Part shown: piece by piece, positions 1-7,028 of the stretch
Layout of the letters: each line of letters starts with the position of its first letter
Numbering within the stretch: position 1 is the first letter of the stretch
Origin: Chloroflexota bacterium
Lineage (GTDB): Bacteria > Chloroflexota > Limnocylindria > P2-11E
Direction of reading: 5' to 3'
Length of the DNA stretch: 47,172 nucleotides
Assembly (NCBI GenBank): GCA_005881885.1
Contig: VBDX01000140.1
Span: 1-47,172 of the forward strand
Translations under genes and position numbers: made by a program
Notes under the pieces: model-generated
Seen by the model: only the letters and a program-made list of their open reading frames with translations
Database searches by the model: none
What the model was told of the DNA's origin: nothing

Positions 1-394
1 ACAGCCTCGAGATAGCCGAGGCCATCACGGCGCTGCATGGGGCGGGCCCGCCGGACCTCACCGAGCTCGCCCGCGTGGCCGGAGCCGAGATGCTCGTCCG
101 CGCGCGCCGGGTGCGCGACACGAAGTCCGGGCTTGCGCGGATAGATGCGGCGATCGCGTCGGGAGCAGGGTTCGCGAAGTTTCGCGAGCTCGTCGCGTCG
201 ACCACCGGACCGGCATCGTGCTCCACGCGAAGGTCGGCGACCGCGTGGAGCGTGGACAGCCCTACGCCGACATCCACGTCGCGGGCAAACCTGCGGACGC
301 GGACGCGATCGCCATGGTCCGCGACGCCTTTCGGTGGAGTGCGCGGCGCGTTCCGCGACGGCGCCTCATCCTGGGACGGATCGCGAGCCGGTAG
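1..394 (+). pseudogene. Pyrimidine-nucleoside (thymidine) phosphorylase, 3' end, internally deleted and frameshifted
   Basis: The gene enters from the left edge. From base 3 the frame encodes a typical end of the central domain of pyrimidine-nucleoside phosphorylase (SLEIAEAITALHGAGPPDLT, then GAEMLVRARRV and KFRELVAS near base 200). The PYNP C-terminal domain (GIVLHAKVGDRVERGQPYAD, then IHVAGKPADADAIAMVRDAF) follows from base 212, but in another frame, and ends at the TAG at 392-394. In intact family members about 50-60 residues separate these two motifs; here only a few bases do. Segment and frame are therefore both lost, so this is a decayed gene or an assembly deletion. An intact enzyme would phosphorolyse thymidine or uridine to base and sugar 1-phosphate. 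The stop directly abuts that of the convergent Ku gene. Confidence 0.75.
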
Positions 395-1327
395 CTACCC
401 GGCGCGCTTCGAGCTCGCGGTCTTCTTCGCTCCCTTGCGCTTGGCGGCTTCGACGCTCGCACGGAGGGCGGTCATGAGGTCGCCGATCTCGCCTCCGCCC
501 CCTGCCTCGATCGCTACCGCGGCCGCCGCCGCCGGCTTGCTCCGCAGGAGTTCCAGCAGCTCCTCGCGGTAGGCGTCCGCATGTTTTTCGGGGACCCACT
601 CCGCCGCTAGCGCGTTGATCAACTGCTTCGCGGTCCGCAGCTCGCGCTCGGTGACCGTGAGACTTTCCAACCCCGCGGTGAGCTGAGCCGGGCTTCGCAC
701 CTCATCTCCGAAGAACAGCGTCTCCAGCGCGAGAGCTTCGTTCAGCGGCCGGATGGCGACCAGATGCGGCTTCGTGCGCAAGACGAAGCGCCCGATGCCG
801 ACCATTCCGGCGCCCTTCATGGCCCTCTGAAGCAGCATGTACGGCTTCTCGGCTCCACGACCGCGGACCGGTGCGACGTGATAGCTCTTCTCGTAGAAAA
901 CGGGGTCGATCTCCGCGAGATCCACGAACTCCTCAATCTCGATGGTCCTGCTCCGCTCCGGCGCGATCGAGTAGAGCTCTTCGTCGCTGACCGTCACGAG
1001 GTCGCCGCCCGGCAGCTCCACGCCCCTGACGAGGTCCTCGCGGTCGACGGGCTGAGCCGCAACGGGTGTCTCGAATTGCGCTCGCGGCGTACCGTTCGGC
1101 GCGCCCGGCTCGGTGCGATCATCCCGGGGCCACGAGGGCGACGACGGCTCCGGCTCGAACGTGGCAGGCTCCTCGCCTCGCGTGACACGCTCGTACCGCA
1201 CCCGCTTGCCCGTGCGCCGGTCGTAGAGATGGAAACGAACATCCTTTGGCTCGGTGGCGGGATAGAGCTTTACCGGGATGTTCACGAGCCCGAAGCTGAT
1301 GCTGCCGGTCCACACCGCTTGACTCAT
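395..1327 (-). CDS. ku: Non-homologous end-joining protein Ku
   Basis: This is a prokaryotic Ku homologue of 310 residues, a homodimeric ring that binds DNA double-strand ends and recruits LigD for end joining. The start was placed at the ATG giving MSQAVWTGSISFGLVNIPVK, the canonical Ku N-terminus; a longer frame upstream has no family similarity. Further Ku landmarks are FVDLAEIDPVFYEKSYHV and the helical core ending in LINALAAEW. The tail AKRKGAKKTASSKRAG is lysine-rich, as in many bacterial Ku proteins. Residues about 52-93 form a proline- and acid-rich insertion where most homologues have a short linker. No ligD lies in the window. It is convergent with the damaged phosphorylase and divergent from the M50 protease. 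Confidence 0.93.
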   Translation of the reverse strand: MSQAVWTGSISFGLVNIPVKLYPATEPKDVRFHLYDRRTGKRVRYERVTRGEEPATFEPEPSSPSWPRDDRTEPGAPNGTPRAQFETPVAAQPVDREDLVRGVELPGGDLVTVSDEELYSIAPERSRTIEIEEFVDLAEIDPVFYEKSYHVAPVRGRGAEKPYMLLQRAMKGAGMVGIGRFVLRTKPHLVAIRPLNEALALETLFFGDEVRSPAQLTAGLESLTVTERELRTAKQLINALAAEWVPEKHADAYREELLELLRSKPAAAAAVAIEAGGGGEIGDLMTALRASVEAAKRKGAKKTASSKRAG

Positions 1328-1395
1328 CCGCCGCCCTCGAGAGCATTCGTCGTGAACGCTCCCTCGTGATTCTCTCAGGAATCTGACCGCGCACC

Positions 1396-1401
1396 TAAAC
1401 T
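1396..1401 (+). promoter_or_regulatory. Putative -10 element of the M50 protease gene
   Basis: TAAACT lies nine bases before the GTG start at 1411 and no Shine-Dalgarno sequence intervenes. This fits a transcript with a very short or absent leader, a pattern seen repeatedly in this window. No convincing -35 box was seen. Confidence 0.4.
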
Positions 1402-1410
1402 CGTCAGCGA

Positions 1411-2142
1411 GTGTTCGCACGAGGGGTGCGCGGCCCCGGACCCGGATCCATCAACCCGCTCCTGCTCATCGGTCTCGTGCTACTGGCGTACGCCTGGCTG
1501 AGCGGCGGCCTGGTCGCGCCGATCCAGCGGGCGGCTCAGGATCCGATCGGGTTCGTGGGCTTCGTCGTCGCCATCCTTCTGGGCATCACCGTCCACGAGT
1601 TCATGCACGCGTACGCCGCGAACCGGCTGGGCGACGACACCGCCAGGCTCATGGGCCGGATGAGCCTGAACCCGATGGCGCATCTTGATCCGTTCGGAAC
1701 GCTGCTCATCGTTCTCGCCGGCTTCGGTTATGGGAAGCCCGTCCCGTTCAACGAGTCGCGCCTTCGCTCGGCAATGGGCGTGAGCGCCGTCGCGCTCGCG
1801 GGCCCGTTCGCGAACCTCGTTCTCGCGGCGCTCTGCGCGGTTCCGCTCCGCTTCGGCGGGGCCAACCCCTTGGGCGGCGCGTACGAGGACATCCTCGGCC
1901 AGATCGTGCTCTGGAACTGCGTCCTGGCGGTCTTCAATCTGATCCCCATCCCGCCGCTCGACGGATCGAACGTCGTTTACGGGCTGCTGCCGCCGCAGCA
2001 GCGATTCACATGGCGCAGCTACCAGCAATACGGCCCGATCCTTCTGCTGCTCCTCCTGGTCTTCGGCGCGCGCGTATTGAGCACGGTGGTGTTCGGGCCT
2101 GCCCTGTTCCTCGCCCGGCTCTTCGCCGGCCCCGGGTTCTGA
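1411..2142 (+). CDS. Site-2 protease family (M50) zinc metalloprotease
   Basis: This is an intramembrane zinc metalloprotease of 243 residues in the compact S2P/YwhC-like family with no PDZ domain. The zinc motif HEFMH is at residues 62-66, within a hydrophobic helix, and the second active-site motif NLIPIPPLDGSN is near residues 174-186, where the Asp is the third zinc ligand. About five or six hydrophobic segments are visible (residues about 15-32, 46-66, 95-110, 125-145, 160-178 and 205-225). Such proteases cleave membrane-anchored regulators or signal-peptide remnants; the substrate here is unknown. The start is GTG, close behind a -10-like hexamer. Confidence 0.9.
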   Translation: MFARGVRGPGPGSINPLLLIGLVLLAYAWLSGGLVAPIQRAAQDPIGFVGFVVAILLGITVHEFMHAYAANRLGDDTARLMGRMSLNPMAHLDPFGTLLIVLAGFGYGKPVPFNESRLRSAMGVSAVALAGPFANLVLAALCAVPLRFGGANPLGGAYEDILGQIVLWNCVLAVFNLIPIPPLDGSNVVYGLLPPQQRFTWRSYQQYGPILLLLLLVFGARVLSTVVFGPALFLARLFAGPGF

Positions 2143-2147
2143 GTCCG

Positions 2148-2549
2148 ATGCTCCATCGTGTCCAGCAGACAGTCCGCTATCTCGGGGCCGCCGGCGCGGA
2201 CGACCGTCACGCGACGGAGACTGCGCGCATCCTGCGCGAGCTTGGTGCGGATCACGAACTCATCGTCGCGGGTCTCCTGCACGACCGGGCGAAGCCCTCG
2301 GCCACCAGGCTCTGGCATCGGGTCGGGGGAGTGCTGCTCTCGCGGTTCGCTCCGTTCGTGCGGGTTCGCCTCGCGCGCGGCGACTCGACGTTCGCGCGCT
2401 ATCTCGACCATGCCCGCCGCGGCGCCGAGCTGGCGCAGGGCGACGGCGCCTCGGACCGCGTCGTGCGCCTCATCGCGCGTCACCACGAGCGTCCACTGGC
2501 CGCCGACGAGCGGCTCCTCGCGCGTGCCGACCGCGAGGCGCTTCCGTGA
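2148..2549 (+). CDS. HD-domain protein (putative phosphohydrolase)
   Basis: This is a small protein of 133 residues with features of an HD metal-dependent hydrolase: HATETARILRELG, then AGLLHDRAKP with the HD pair, then a distal YLDHARRGAELAQ and LIARHHERP. Spacing fits the HDIG-type domain of small phosphohydrolases that act on nucleotides or cyclic dinucleotides, but the usual HDIGK is HDRAK here. The ATG is five bases after the M50 stop, and its TGA overlaps the scpA ATG, so it is probably co-transcribed with both. The substrate cannot be told from sequence. Confidence 0.75.
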   Translation: MLHRVQQTVRYLGAAGADDRHATETARILRELGADHELIVAGLLHDRAKPSATRLWHRVGGVLLSRFAPFVRVRLARGDSTFARYLDHARRGAELAQGDGASDRVVRLIARHHERPLAADERLLARADREALP

Positions 2550-3271
2550 TGGACTCTCAGGCGCCGCGCGTGACGGTAGAGGGATTCGACGGGCCGCTCG
2601 ATCTGCTTCTCGAGCTCGTCGAAGAGAAGAAGCTCGACATCCTCACCGTTCGTCTCGGCGATCTCGCGGACGAGTACCTCGCGCGCGTGCGGGCGATGCC
2701 CTCGCTTCCCGCCGACGAGGTCTCCGCGTTCCTCGCGCTGGCCTCACGGCTGGTGCTGCTCAAGGCGCGCAGCCTCCTGCCGAGCCTCGAGCCGCTGGCG
2801 GAAGAGGAGACCGAGAGCGAGGAGGAGCTGCGTCTCCGTCTGCTGGAGTACGCCGTGGTGCGCGAGCGCGCGGGCCAGCTCGGCGCACGCCTGCGCGCTG
2901 GCGAGCGCGCGTTCCATCGCGAAGGCGGGACGATCGAGCTGCCGCCGCGCGGCGGAGAGGTGGATGCGCTCGCGTCGGCATGGTCGCGCGTCCTCGCACT
3001 CGCGGCCCGGCAGCGTGAGGAGGACATCGTCGCTCCGGCGGAGCGGTACTCCGTCGAGCAACGCACCGCCGAGATCGAGGCGCTCGTGGCCGCGCAGGGC
3101 CAGGTGAGCTTCGCTACGCTCCTCGCCGGCGCGCCGACCGTGGAGTTCGCGGTCGTGACATTCATCGCACTTCTCGACCTCTACCGCCGCGGCGTGATCG
3201 ATCTCTCGCAGGACGAGCTCTTCGGCGACATCCGCATAACCGGGAGGGAACTCTCATCCGCTCAGAGCTAG
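2549..3271 (+). CDS. scpA: Segregation and condensation protein A (ScpA)
   Basis: This is the kleisin subunit of the SMC-ScpAB condensin, which compacts and segregates the chromosome. The N-terminus VEGFDGPLDLLLELVEEKKL is the family signature and binds the SMC neck; DEVSAFLALASRLVLLKARS follows, then an acidic linker, and the C-terminal winged helix (FATLLAGAPTVEFAVVTFIA) binds the SMC cap. About 240 residues is normal. The ATG overlaps the HD-protein stop; a GTG one codon upstream is an alternative. scpB follows directly. Confidence 0.95.
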   Translation: MDSQAPRVTVEGFDGPLDLLLELVEEKKLDILTVRLGDLADEYLARVRAMPSLPADEVSAFLALASRLVLLKARSLLPSLEPLAEEETESEEELRLRLLEYAVVRERAGQLGARLRAGERAFHREGGTIELPPRGGEVDALASAWSRVLALAARQREEDIVAPAERYSVEQRTAEIEALVAAQGQVSFATLLAGAPTVEFAVVTFIALLDLYRRGVIDLSQDELFGDIRITGRELSSAQS

Positions 3272-3807
3272 CGAACGCCGTCGAGGCCGTCCTCTTCGTG
3301 GCGGAGAAGCCCGTCGGGCGAAGCGAGCTCGGTCGCATCGTCGGCGGCACCCCCCGGGCGATCGAGAACGCGCTCGCGGAGCTCGGCGCCTCCTATGAGG
3401 GGACCGGACTTCGTCTGCAGCGATCGGGCGATGAGTGGCAAATCGTTACCGCCATAGAGCACGCGCCTCAGGTGGCGGCGTATCTGGGCGCGGACCGTTT
3501 GCGCCTTTCGGCGGCGTCGCTTGAGACCCTCTCGGTAGTCGCCTACCGCCAGCCGGTGACCCGCGCCGAGGTCGAGGCGATCCGCGGCGTGAACTGTGAC
3601 CAAACCATCTACACGCTCGCCTCGCGGCGGCTCATCGAAGAGCGGGGTCGCAAAGAGGCCCCGGGTCGGCCCATCCTGTACGGAACGACATGGGAGTTCC
3701 TCGAGTGCTTCGGCCTGCAAAGCCTCGACGACCTGCCGCGCGCGCTCAGCCCCGAGGGTCAGGTTCTGGAGACAGTCGGGGGACTCCCTCCGCCCCCCGC
3801 GGTTTGA
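3256..3807 (+). CDS. scpB: Segregation and condensation protein B (ScpB)
   Basis: This is the ScpB partner of ScpA, a dimer of two winged-helix domains that binds the kleisin linker. Family similarity covers SELANAVEAVLFVAEKPVG at the start, then LETLSVVAYRQPVTRAEVEA and the central IRGVNCDQTIYTLASRRLIE. The similarity begins upstream of the first in-frame GTG (3298), which would cut off half the first helix. No ATG, GTG or TTG lies between that GTG and the preceding gene. An ATC at 3256, eight bases after GGGAGG (3242-3247), is the best upstream candidate; 3298 is the conventional alternative. The C-terminal tail VGGLPPPPAV is encoded by a G-rich hairpin repeat. Confidence 0.9.
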   Translation: MRSELANAVEAVLFVAEKPVGRSELGRIVGGTPRAIENALAELGASYEGTGLRLQRSGDEWQIVTAIEHAPQVAAYLGADRLRLSAASLETLSVVAYRQPVTRAEVEAIRGVNCDQTIYTLASRRLIEERGRKEAPGRPILYGTTWEFLECFGLQSLDDLPRALSPEGQVLETVGGLPPPPAV

Positions 3808-4508
3808 TCAGGCTCCAGAAGGTGCTCGCCGACCGCGGGGTCGCGTCGCGTCGCGCAGCCGAGGAGCTCATGCGCGAGGGCCGCGTGGTCGTCGATGGCG
3901 AGATCGTCCGGGAGCTCGGTACGCGGGTCGCGCCCGATGCACGGATTCAGGTGGACGGTCAGGCGGTCGCGCCAGCGCCGCGCCACCGCTACGTGCTACT
4001 GAACAAGCCGCCCGGAGTCGTCGCGACGGCGCACGACGAGCGCGGCCGGCGCACCGTCGTCGATCTCCTCGGCGCACGCGAGCGCCTCTACCCCGTGGGG
4101 CGCCTCGACGCGGACTCCGAGGGTCTGCTCGTCCTCACGAACGACGGCGTGTGGGCCGAGCGCGTGCTGCATCCGCGACATGGGCACGAGCGCGAGTACG
4201 AGGTGGTCGTCGCGGGAGTCGCGAACGAGACCGCCCTCGCCGCGCTACGCCGGGGGATCGCCCTCGAGGAAGGTGTAGCGCGGGCGACGCGTGTCGCGCT
4301 CGCCTCGCGTGGCGGTCGCGGCTCGGTGCTGCGCATGGTCCTCCGGACCGGATGGAAGCGCCAGGTGCGACGCATGTGCGCTGCCGTGGGTCTCAAGGTG
4401 ACCAGGCTCCGGCGTATCCGGATGGGCCCGCTGCTGCTCGGCCGTCTGCGTCCGGGGGCGTGGCGGGAGCTCACCTCGGCCGAGATCCGCGCGCTGGGAG
4501 GCGCGTGA
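3804..4508 (+). CDS. Pseudouridine synthase, RsuA/RluB/RluE/RluF family
   Basis: This enzyme isomerises a uridine in rRNA to pseudouridine. An N-terminal S4 RNA-binding domain (RLQKVLADRGVASRRAAEEL) is followed by the catalytic domain with LLNKPPGVV and the active-site loop GRLDADSEGLLVLTNDG, whose Asp is the nucleophile. RQVRRMCAAVGLKVTRLRRI near the C-terminus is the family's third signature. The TTG start overlaps the scpB TGA and gives 234 residues, the usual RluB-type length; the longer frame upstream lies within scpB and has no homology. The specific rRNA target cannot be assigned. It is followed by cmk in an ATGA overlap, a common bacterial order. Confidence 0.92.
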   Translation: MIRLQKVLADRGVASRRAAEELMREGRVVVDGEIVRELGTRVAPDARIQVDGQAVAPAPRHRYVLLNKPPGVVATAHDERGRRTVVDLLGARERLYPVGRLDADSEGLLVLTNDGVWAERVLHPRHGHEREYEVVVAGVANETALAALRRGIALEEGVARATRVALASRGGRGSVLRMVLRTGWKRQVRRMCAAVGLKVTRLRRIRMGPLLLGRLRPGAWRELTSAEIRALGGA

Positions 4509-5200
4509 TGGCGACGCCGCGCACGGTGGCCATCGACGGTCCCGCGGGTGCGGGGAAGAGCACGATCGGCGCGCTCGTCGCCGAGCGGCTCGGGTACCTC
4601 TACCTCGACACCGGCGCGATGTACCGCGCGGTCGCGCTCGCCGGGCTCCGGCGCGGGATCGATCCCGACGATGGACCGCGCCTGACGGATCTCGCTCGAA
4701 AGCTCCGCATCGCCATCGGTCCACCGACCGTCCGCGACGGGCGCCCCTACACCGTTCTCCTCGATGGCGCGGACGTGACCTGGCCGATCCGCAGTCCGGA
4801 GGTCGATCGTATCGTCTCGCAGGTCGCTCGCGTGCCGTACGTGCGCGACGTGATGGTCGAGCAGCAGCGTGCCATTGCCGACCGAGGGCGGATCGTGATG
4901 GTCGGCCGCGACATCGGCACGGTCGTGCTCCCGAACGCCGAGCGCAAGGTCTTCCTCACCGCCTCAGCCGCCGAGCGCGCGCGCCGGCGCGAGGAAGAGC
5001 TCGCCGCACGCGGCGAGAAGCGCTCGCGCCAGGATCTGCTCGCGGAGATCCTTCGCCGCGACGAGCTCGACAGCAAGCGAACCGTGGCGCCGCTACGGGC
5101 GGCCGATGACGCGATCATGGTCGAGACGGACGGCCTCTCGGTGCGCGAGGCGCTCGACCGCGTGCTCATGGTGATCGAGCGCCGACCCATACCGTCATGA
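4508..5200 (+). CDS. cmk: Cytidylate kinase
   Basis: This enzyme transfers phosphate from ATP to CMP or dCMP in pyrimidine nucleotide synthesis. AIDGPAGAGKSTIGALVAER near the N-terminus is the P-loop, followed by LYLDTGAMYRAVAL, the CMP-binding region, and MVGRDIGTVVLPNAERKVFL with the family's RDIGT motif. The lid region is rich in arginine (ERARRREEELAARGEK). Length, 230 residues, is typical. The frame is open far upstream, but the ATG at 4508, overlapping the previous TGA, gives the correct start. The next start codon overlaps its stop. Confidence 0.95.
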   Translation: MATPRTVAIDGPAGAGKSTIGALVAERLGYLYLDTGAMYRAVALAGLRRGIDPDDGPRLTDLARKLRIAIGPPTVRDGRPYTVLLDGADVTWPIRSPEVDRIVSQVARVPYVRDVMVEQQRAIADRGRIVMVGRDIGTVVLPNAERKVFLTASAAERARRREEELAARGEKRSRQDLLAEILRRDELDSKRTVAPLRAADDAIMVETDGLSVREALDRVLMVIERRPIPS

Positions 5201-5856
5201 CGGCGCTCGCCGGGACGCCGACGCTGCCTCAAGAGAGGCTCTGGCTCTGGCGCCTCGGCTTTCCGATCGTCCGCGCTCTCGCCGGATTTCTTTGCCCGTG
5301 GCGGCTCGAAGGCGCAGAAAACGTCCCGCCGAGCGGGCCGTTCATCCTCGTTTCAAATCACATCAACTGGAAGGACCCGCCGTGGATGGAGTTCGCGCTG
5401 GGTCGTGCCATCCGCTACATGGCCAAGCGTGAGCTCTTCCAGGTTCCCGTGATCGGCTACATCCTGCGCGCGATCGGCGCATTTCCGGTCCGGCGTGGCG
5501 AGGCCGACCGCGGCGCGTTGCAGATGGCGCTCGCCGTGCTCGCCGCAGGGCAGCCGCTGGGGTTCTTCCCGGAAGGTCATCGCAGCGAGAGCGGGCAGCT
5601 GCTTCGCGGGCGTCCCGGCGTGGCATTCATCGCGCAGCACTCAGACGCGCCGATCATCCCGTTCGCGGTGAGCGGCACGAAGGACGCGCGGCTAGGGCGC
5701 TTCTGGCGCCGCGACATCCTCTTCCGCGCGGGCGCGCCGTTCCGCGTGGGTGACCTCGGTTTGAGCTCGGACGATCCGCAAGCGATCGCCGACGCGATCA
5801 TGCGCCGCGTGGCAGAACTGCTTCCGACCGAGATGCGCGGCGTTTACATGACCTAG
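5197..5856 (+). CDS. plsC: 1-acyl-sn-glycerol-3-phosphate acyltransferase (PlsC family)
   Basis: This membrane-associated acyltransferase makes phosphatidic acid from lysophosphatidic acid. The catalytic motif NHINWKDP (NHx4D) is near residue 52, and FFPEGHRSESG is the substrate-binding EGxRS motif. PIIPFAVSGTKD is also typical. Length, 219 residues, is normal. It starts in an ATGA overlap with cmk. Together with plsY and gpsA, 2.5-4 kb downstream, it covers glycerol-3-phosphate supply and both acylation steps of phospholipid synthesis. Confidence 0.92.
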   Translation: MTALAGTPTLPQERLWLWRLGFPIVRALAGFLCPWRLEGAENVPPSGPFILVSNHINWKDPPWMEFALGRAIRYMAKRELFQVPVIGYILRAIGAFPVRRGEADRGALQMALAVLAAGQPLGFFPEGHRSESGQLLRGRPGVAFIAQHSDAPIIPFAVSGTKDARLGRFWRRDILFRAGAPFRVGDLGLSSDDPQAIADAIMRRVAELLPTEMRGVYMT

Positions 5857-5875
5857 GTTCCGGGAGGCGCTCGAG

Positions 5876-6154
5876 ATGATTTCGGACGATGAACTAAGAG
5901 CTATCAAGCGGCGCTGCGATGCGGCGACGCCGGGGCCGTGGCGGGCTTCGATGGAAGGGCGTGACCACACCAGCGGTGACAGCTTCATCAGGCGCGGGAA
6001 CGCTGGTAGAGAAAGCGACCTCTACCTGACGTCGACGACCGCAGGTGGGACCGAGATCCCCTCAGCAGCCGATCATGAGTTCATCGCAACTGCTCGCCAG
6101 GACATTCCACGGCTCCTCGATGAGATTGCGAGACTTCGCGGGAGACCGATTTGA
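5876..6154 (+). CDS. Small hypothetical protein with phage-like ATPGPW motif
   Basis: This 92-residue protein begins LRAIKRRCDAATPGPWRA and ends DHEFIATARQDIPRLLDEIA. Proteins pairing a CxAATPGPW motif with ADxxFIAxAR are scattered in actinobacterial and phage genomes, without a known function. The ATG follows GGGAGG (5863-5868) at a workable distance. The gene sits alone between plsC and ispH, with no other phage genes, so it may be a stray acquired gene. No catalytic motif is visible. Confidence 0.7.
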   Translation: MISDDELRAIKRRCDAATPGPWRASMEGRDHTSGDSFIRRGNAGRESDLYLTSTTAGGTEIPSAADHEFIATARQDIPRLLDEIARLRGRPI

Positions 6155-6169
6155 TCGTGGGGACACCCC

Positions 6170-6175
6170 TACACT
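6170..6175 (+). promoter_or_regulatory. Putative -10 element of ispH
   Basis: TACACT ends nine bases before the ispH ATG, leaving no room for a ribosome-binding site. The same hexamer precedes both tRNA-Pro genes in the window, which supports its use as a -10 box. No clear -35 was found. Confidence 0.45.
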
Positions 6176-6184
6176 TGATCCCTG

Positions 6185-7018
6185 ATGGAAGTCCTCCTGG
6201 CCCGCGAGAACGGGTTCTGTTTCGGGGTCAAAAAGGCCGTCGAGCTGACCGAGGCCGCCGCCGAGACCGGGAAGCCCGTGTACAACCTCGGCCAGGTCGT
6301 CCACAACCCCAAGATCAGCGAGCGGCTGGGCGCGCTCGGGGTCAAGGTCATCAAGGATCCCGCCGACGCGAAGGAAGGCATCGTCGTCATACGCGCGCAT
6401 GGCGTCCCGCCGGAGACGCGGGCGAAGATCGAGTCGCAGGGTCTCGAGTGCATCGACGCGACCTGCTCGCTGGTCCTGCGCGCGCAGCGTTTCACCAAAC
6501 AGCTCGCCGACGAGGGCTACACGGTGATCATCCTCGGCACGCTCGAGCACCCCGAGGTCGTGGGTCTCCGCGGCTTCGCGCCCAACGCCGTCGTCGTCGA
6601 GACCAAGGACGAGTGGGAGAAGCTCCCGCGGATGAAGAAAGCCGGCGTGGTCTCGCAGTCCACGCAGCCTCCGTGGGCGTTCAAGGACCTCGTCGCGCAC
6701 GTCGCGGAGATCGCGCAGGAGACGAAGGTCTTCAACACCGTCTGCCCGGTGACTGTGAAGCGCCAGCATGCCGCGAGCGAGCTCGCGGAGCTGGTCAACA
6801 CGATCATCGTCGTGGGCGGGAAGAATTCGGCGAACACGCGCGAGCTCGTCAACCTCGCCAAGATGCAGGGTCGCAACGCGTACCACATCGAGGACGCGAA
6901 CGAGCTCAAGGCGGAGTGGCTGCGGGGCGAGGACCGCGTCGGCCTCATCGGCGGCTGCTCGACCCCGATGGACACGCTTCTCGAAGTAAAGGAGCGCGCT
7001 GAGAAGCTCGCCGCCTAG
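6185..7018 (+). CDS. ispH: 4-hydroxy-3-methylbut-2-enyl diphosphate reductase (IspH)
   Basis: This is the last enzyme of the MEP isoprenoid pathway; it reduces HMBPP to IPP and DMAPP with an iron-sulfur cluster. The three cluster ligands are visible: Cys12 in ENGFCFGVKKA, Cys94 in IDATCSLV and Cys187 in FNTVCPVTVKRQ. RAHGVPPE and GGKNSANTREL are substrate-binding motifs. The C-terminal GGCSTPMD has a cysteine where most homologues read GxASTP. Length, 277 residues, is normal. The start codon is preceded by a -10-like hexamer and no Shine-Dalgarno sequence. Confidence 0.95.
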   Translation: MEVLLARENGFCFGVKKAVELTEAAAETGKPVYNLGQVVHNPKISERLGALGVKVIKDPADAKEGIVVIRAHGVPPETRAKIESQGLECIDATCSLVLRAQRFTKQLADEGYTVIILGTLEHPEVVGLRGFAPNAVVVETKDEWEKLPRMKKAGVVSQSTQPPWAFKDLVAHVAEIAQETKVFNTVCPVTVKRQHAASELAELVNTIIVVGGKNSANTRELVNLAKMQGRNAYHIEDANELKAEWLRGEDRVGLIGGCSTPMDTLLEVKERAEKLAA

Positions 7019-7021
7019 GCT
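7016..7021 (+). promoter_or_regulatory. Putative -10 element of der
   Basis: TAGGCT contains the ispH stop codon and ends seven bases before the der GTG. Spacing matches the other proposed leaderless starts in this window. Read-through from ispH is an equally simple explanation. Confidence 0.3.
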
Positions 7022-7028
7022 TAGCTCC

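Noticed and set aside
5876-6154. Prophage remnant
   Set aside because: One phage-like small gene only; no integrase, structural or att sequences nearby.
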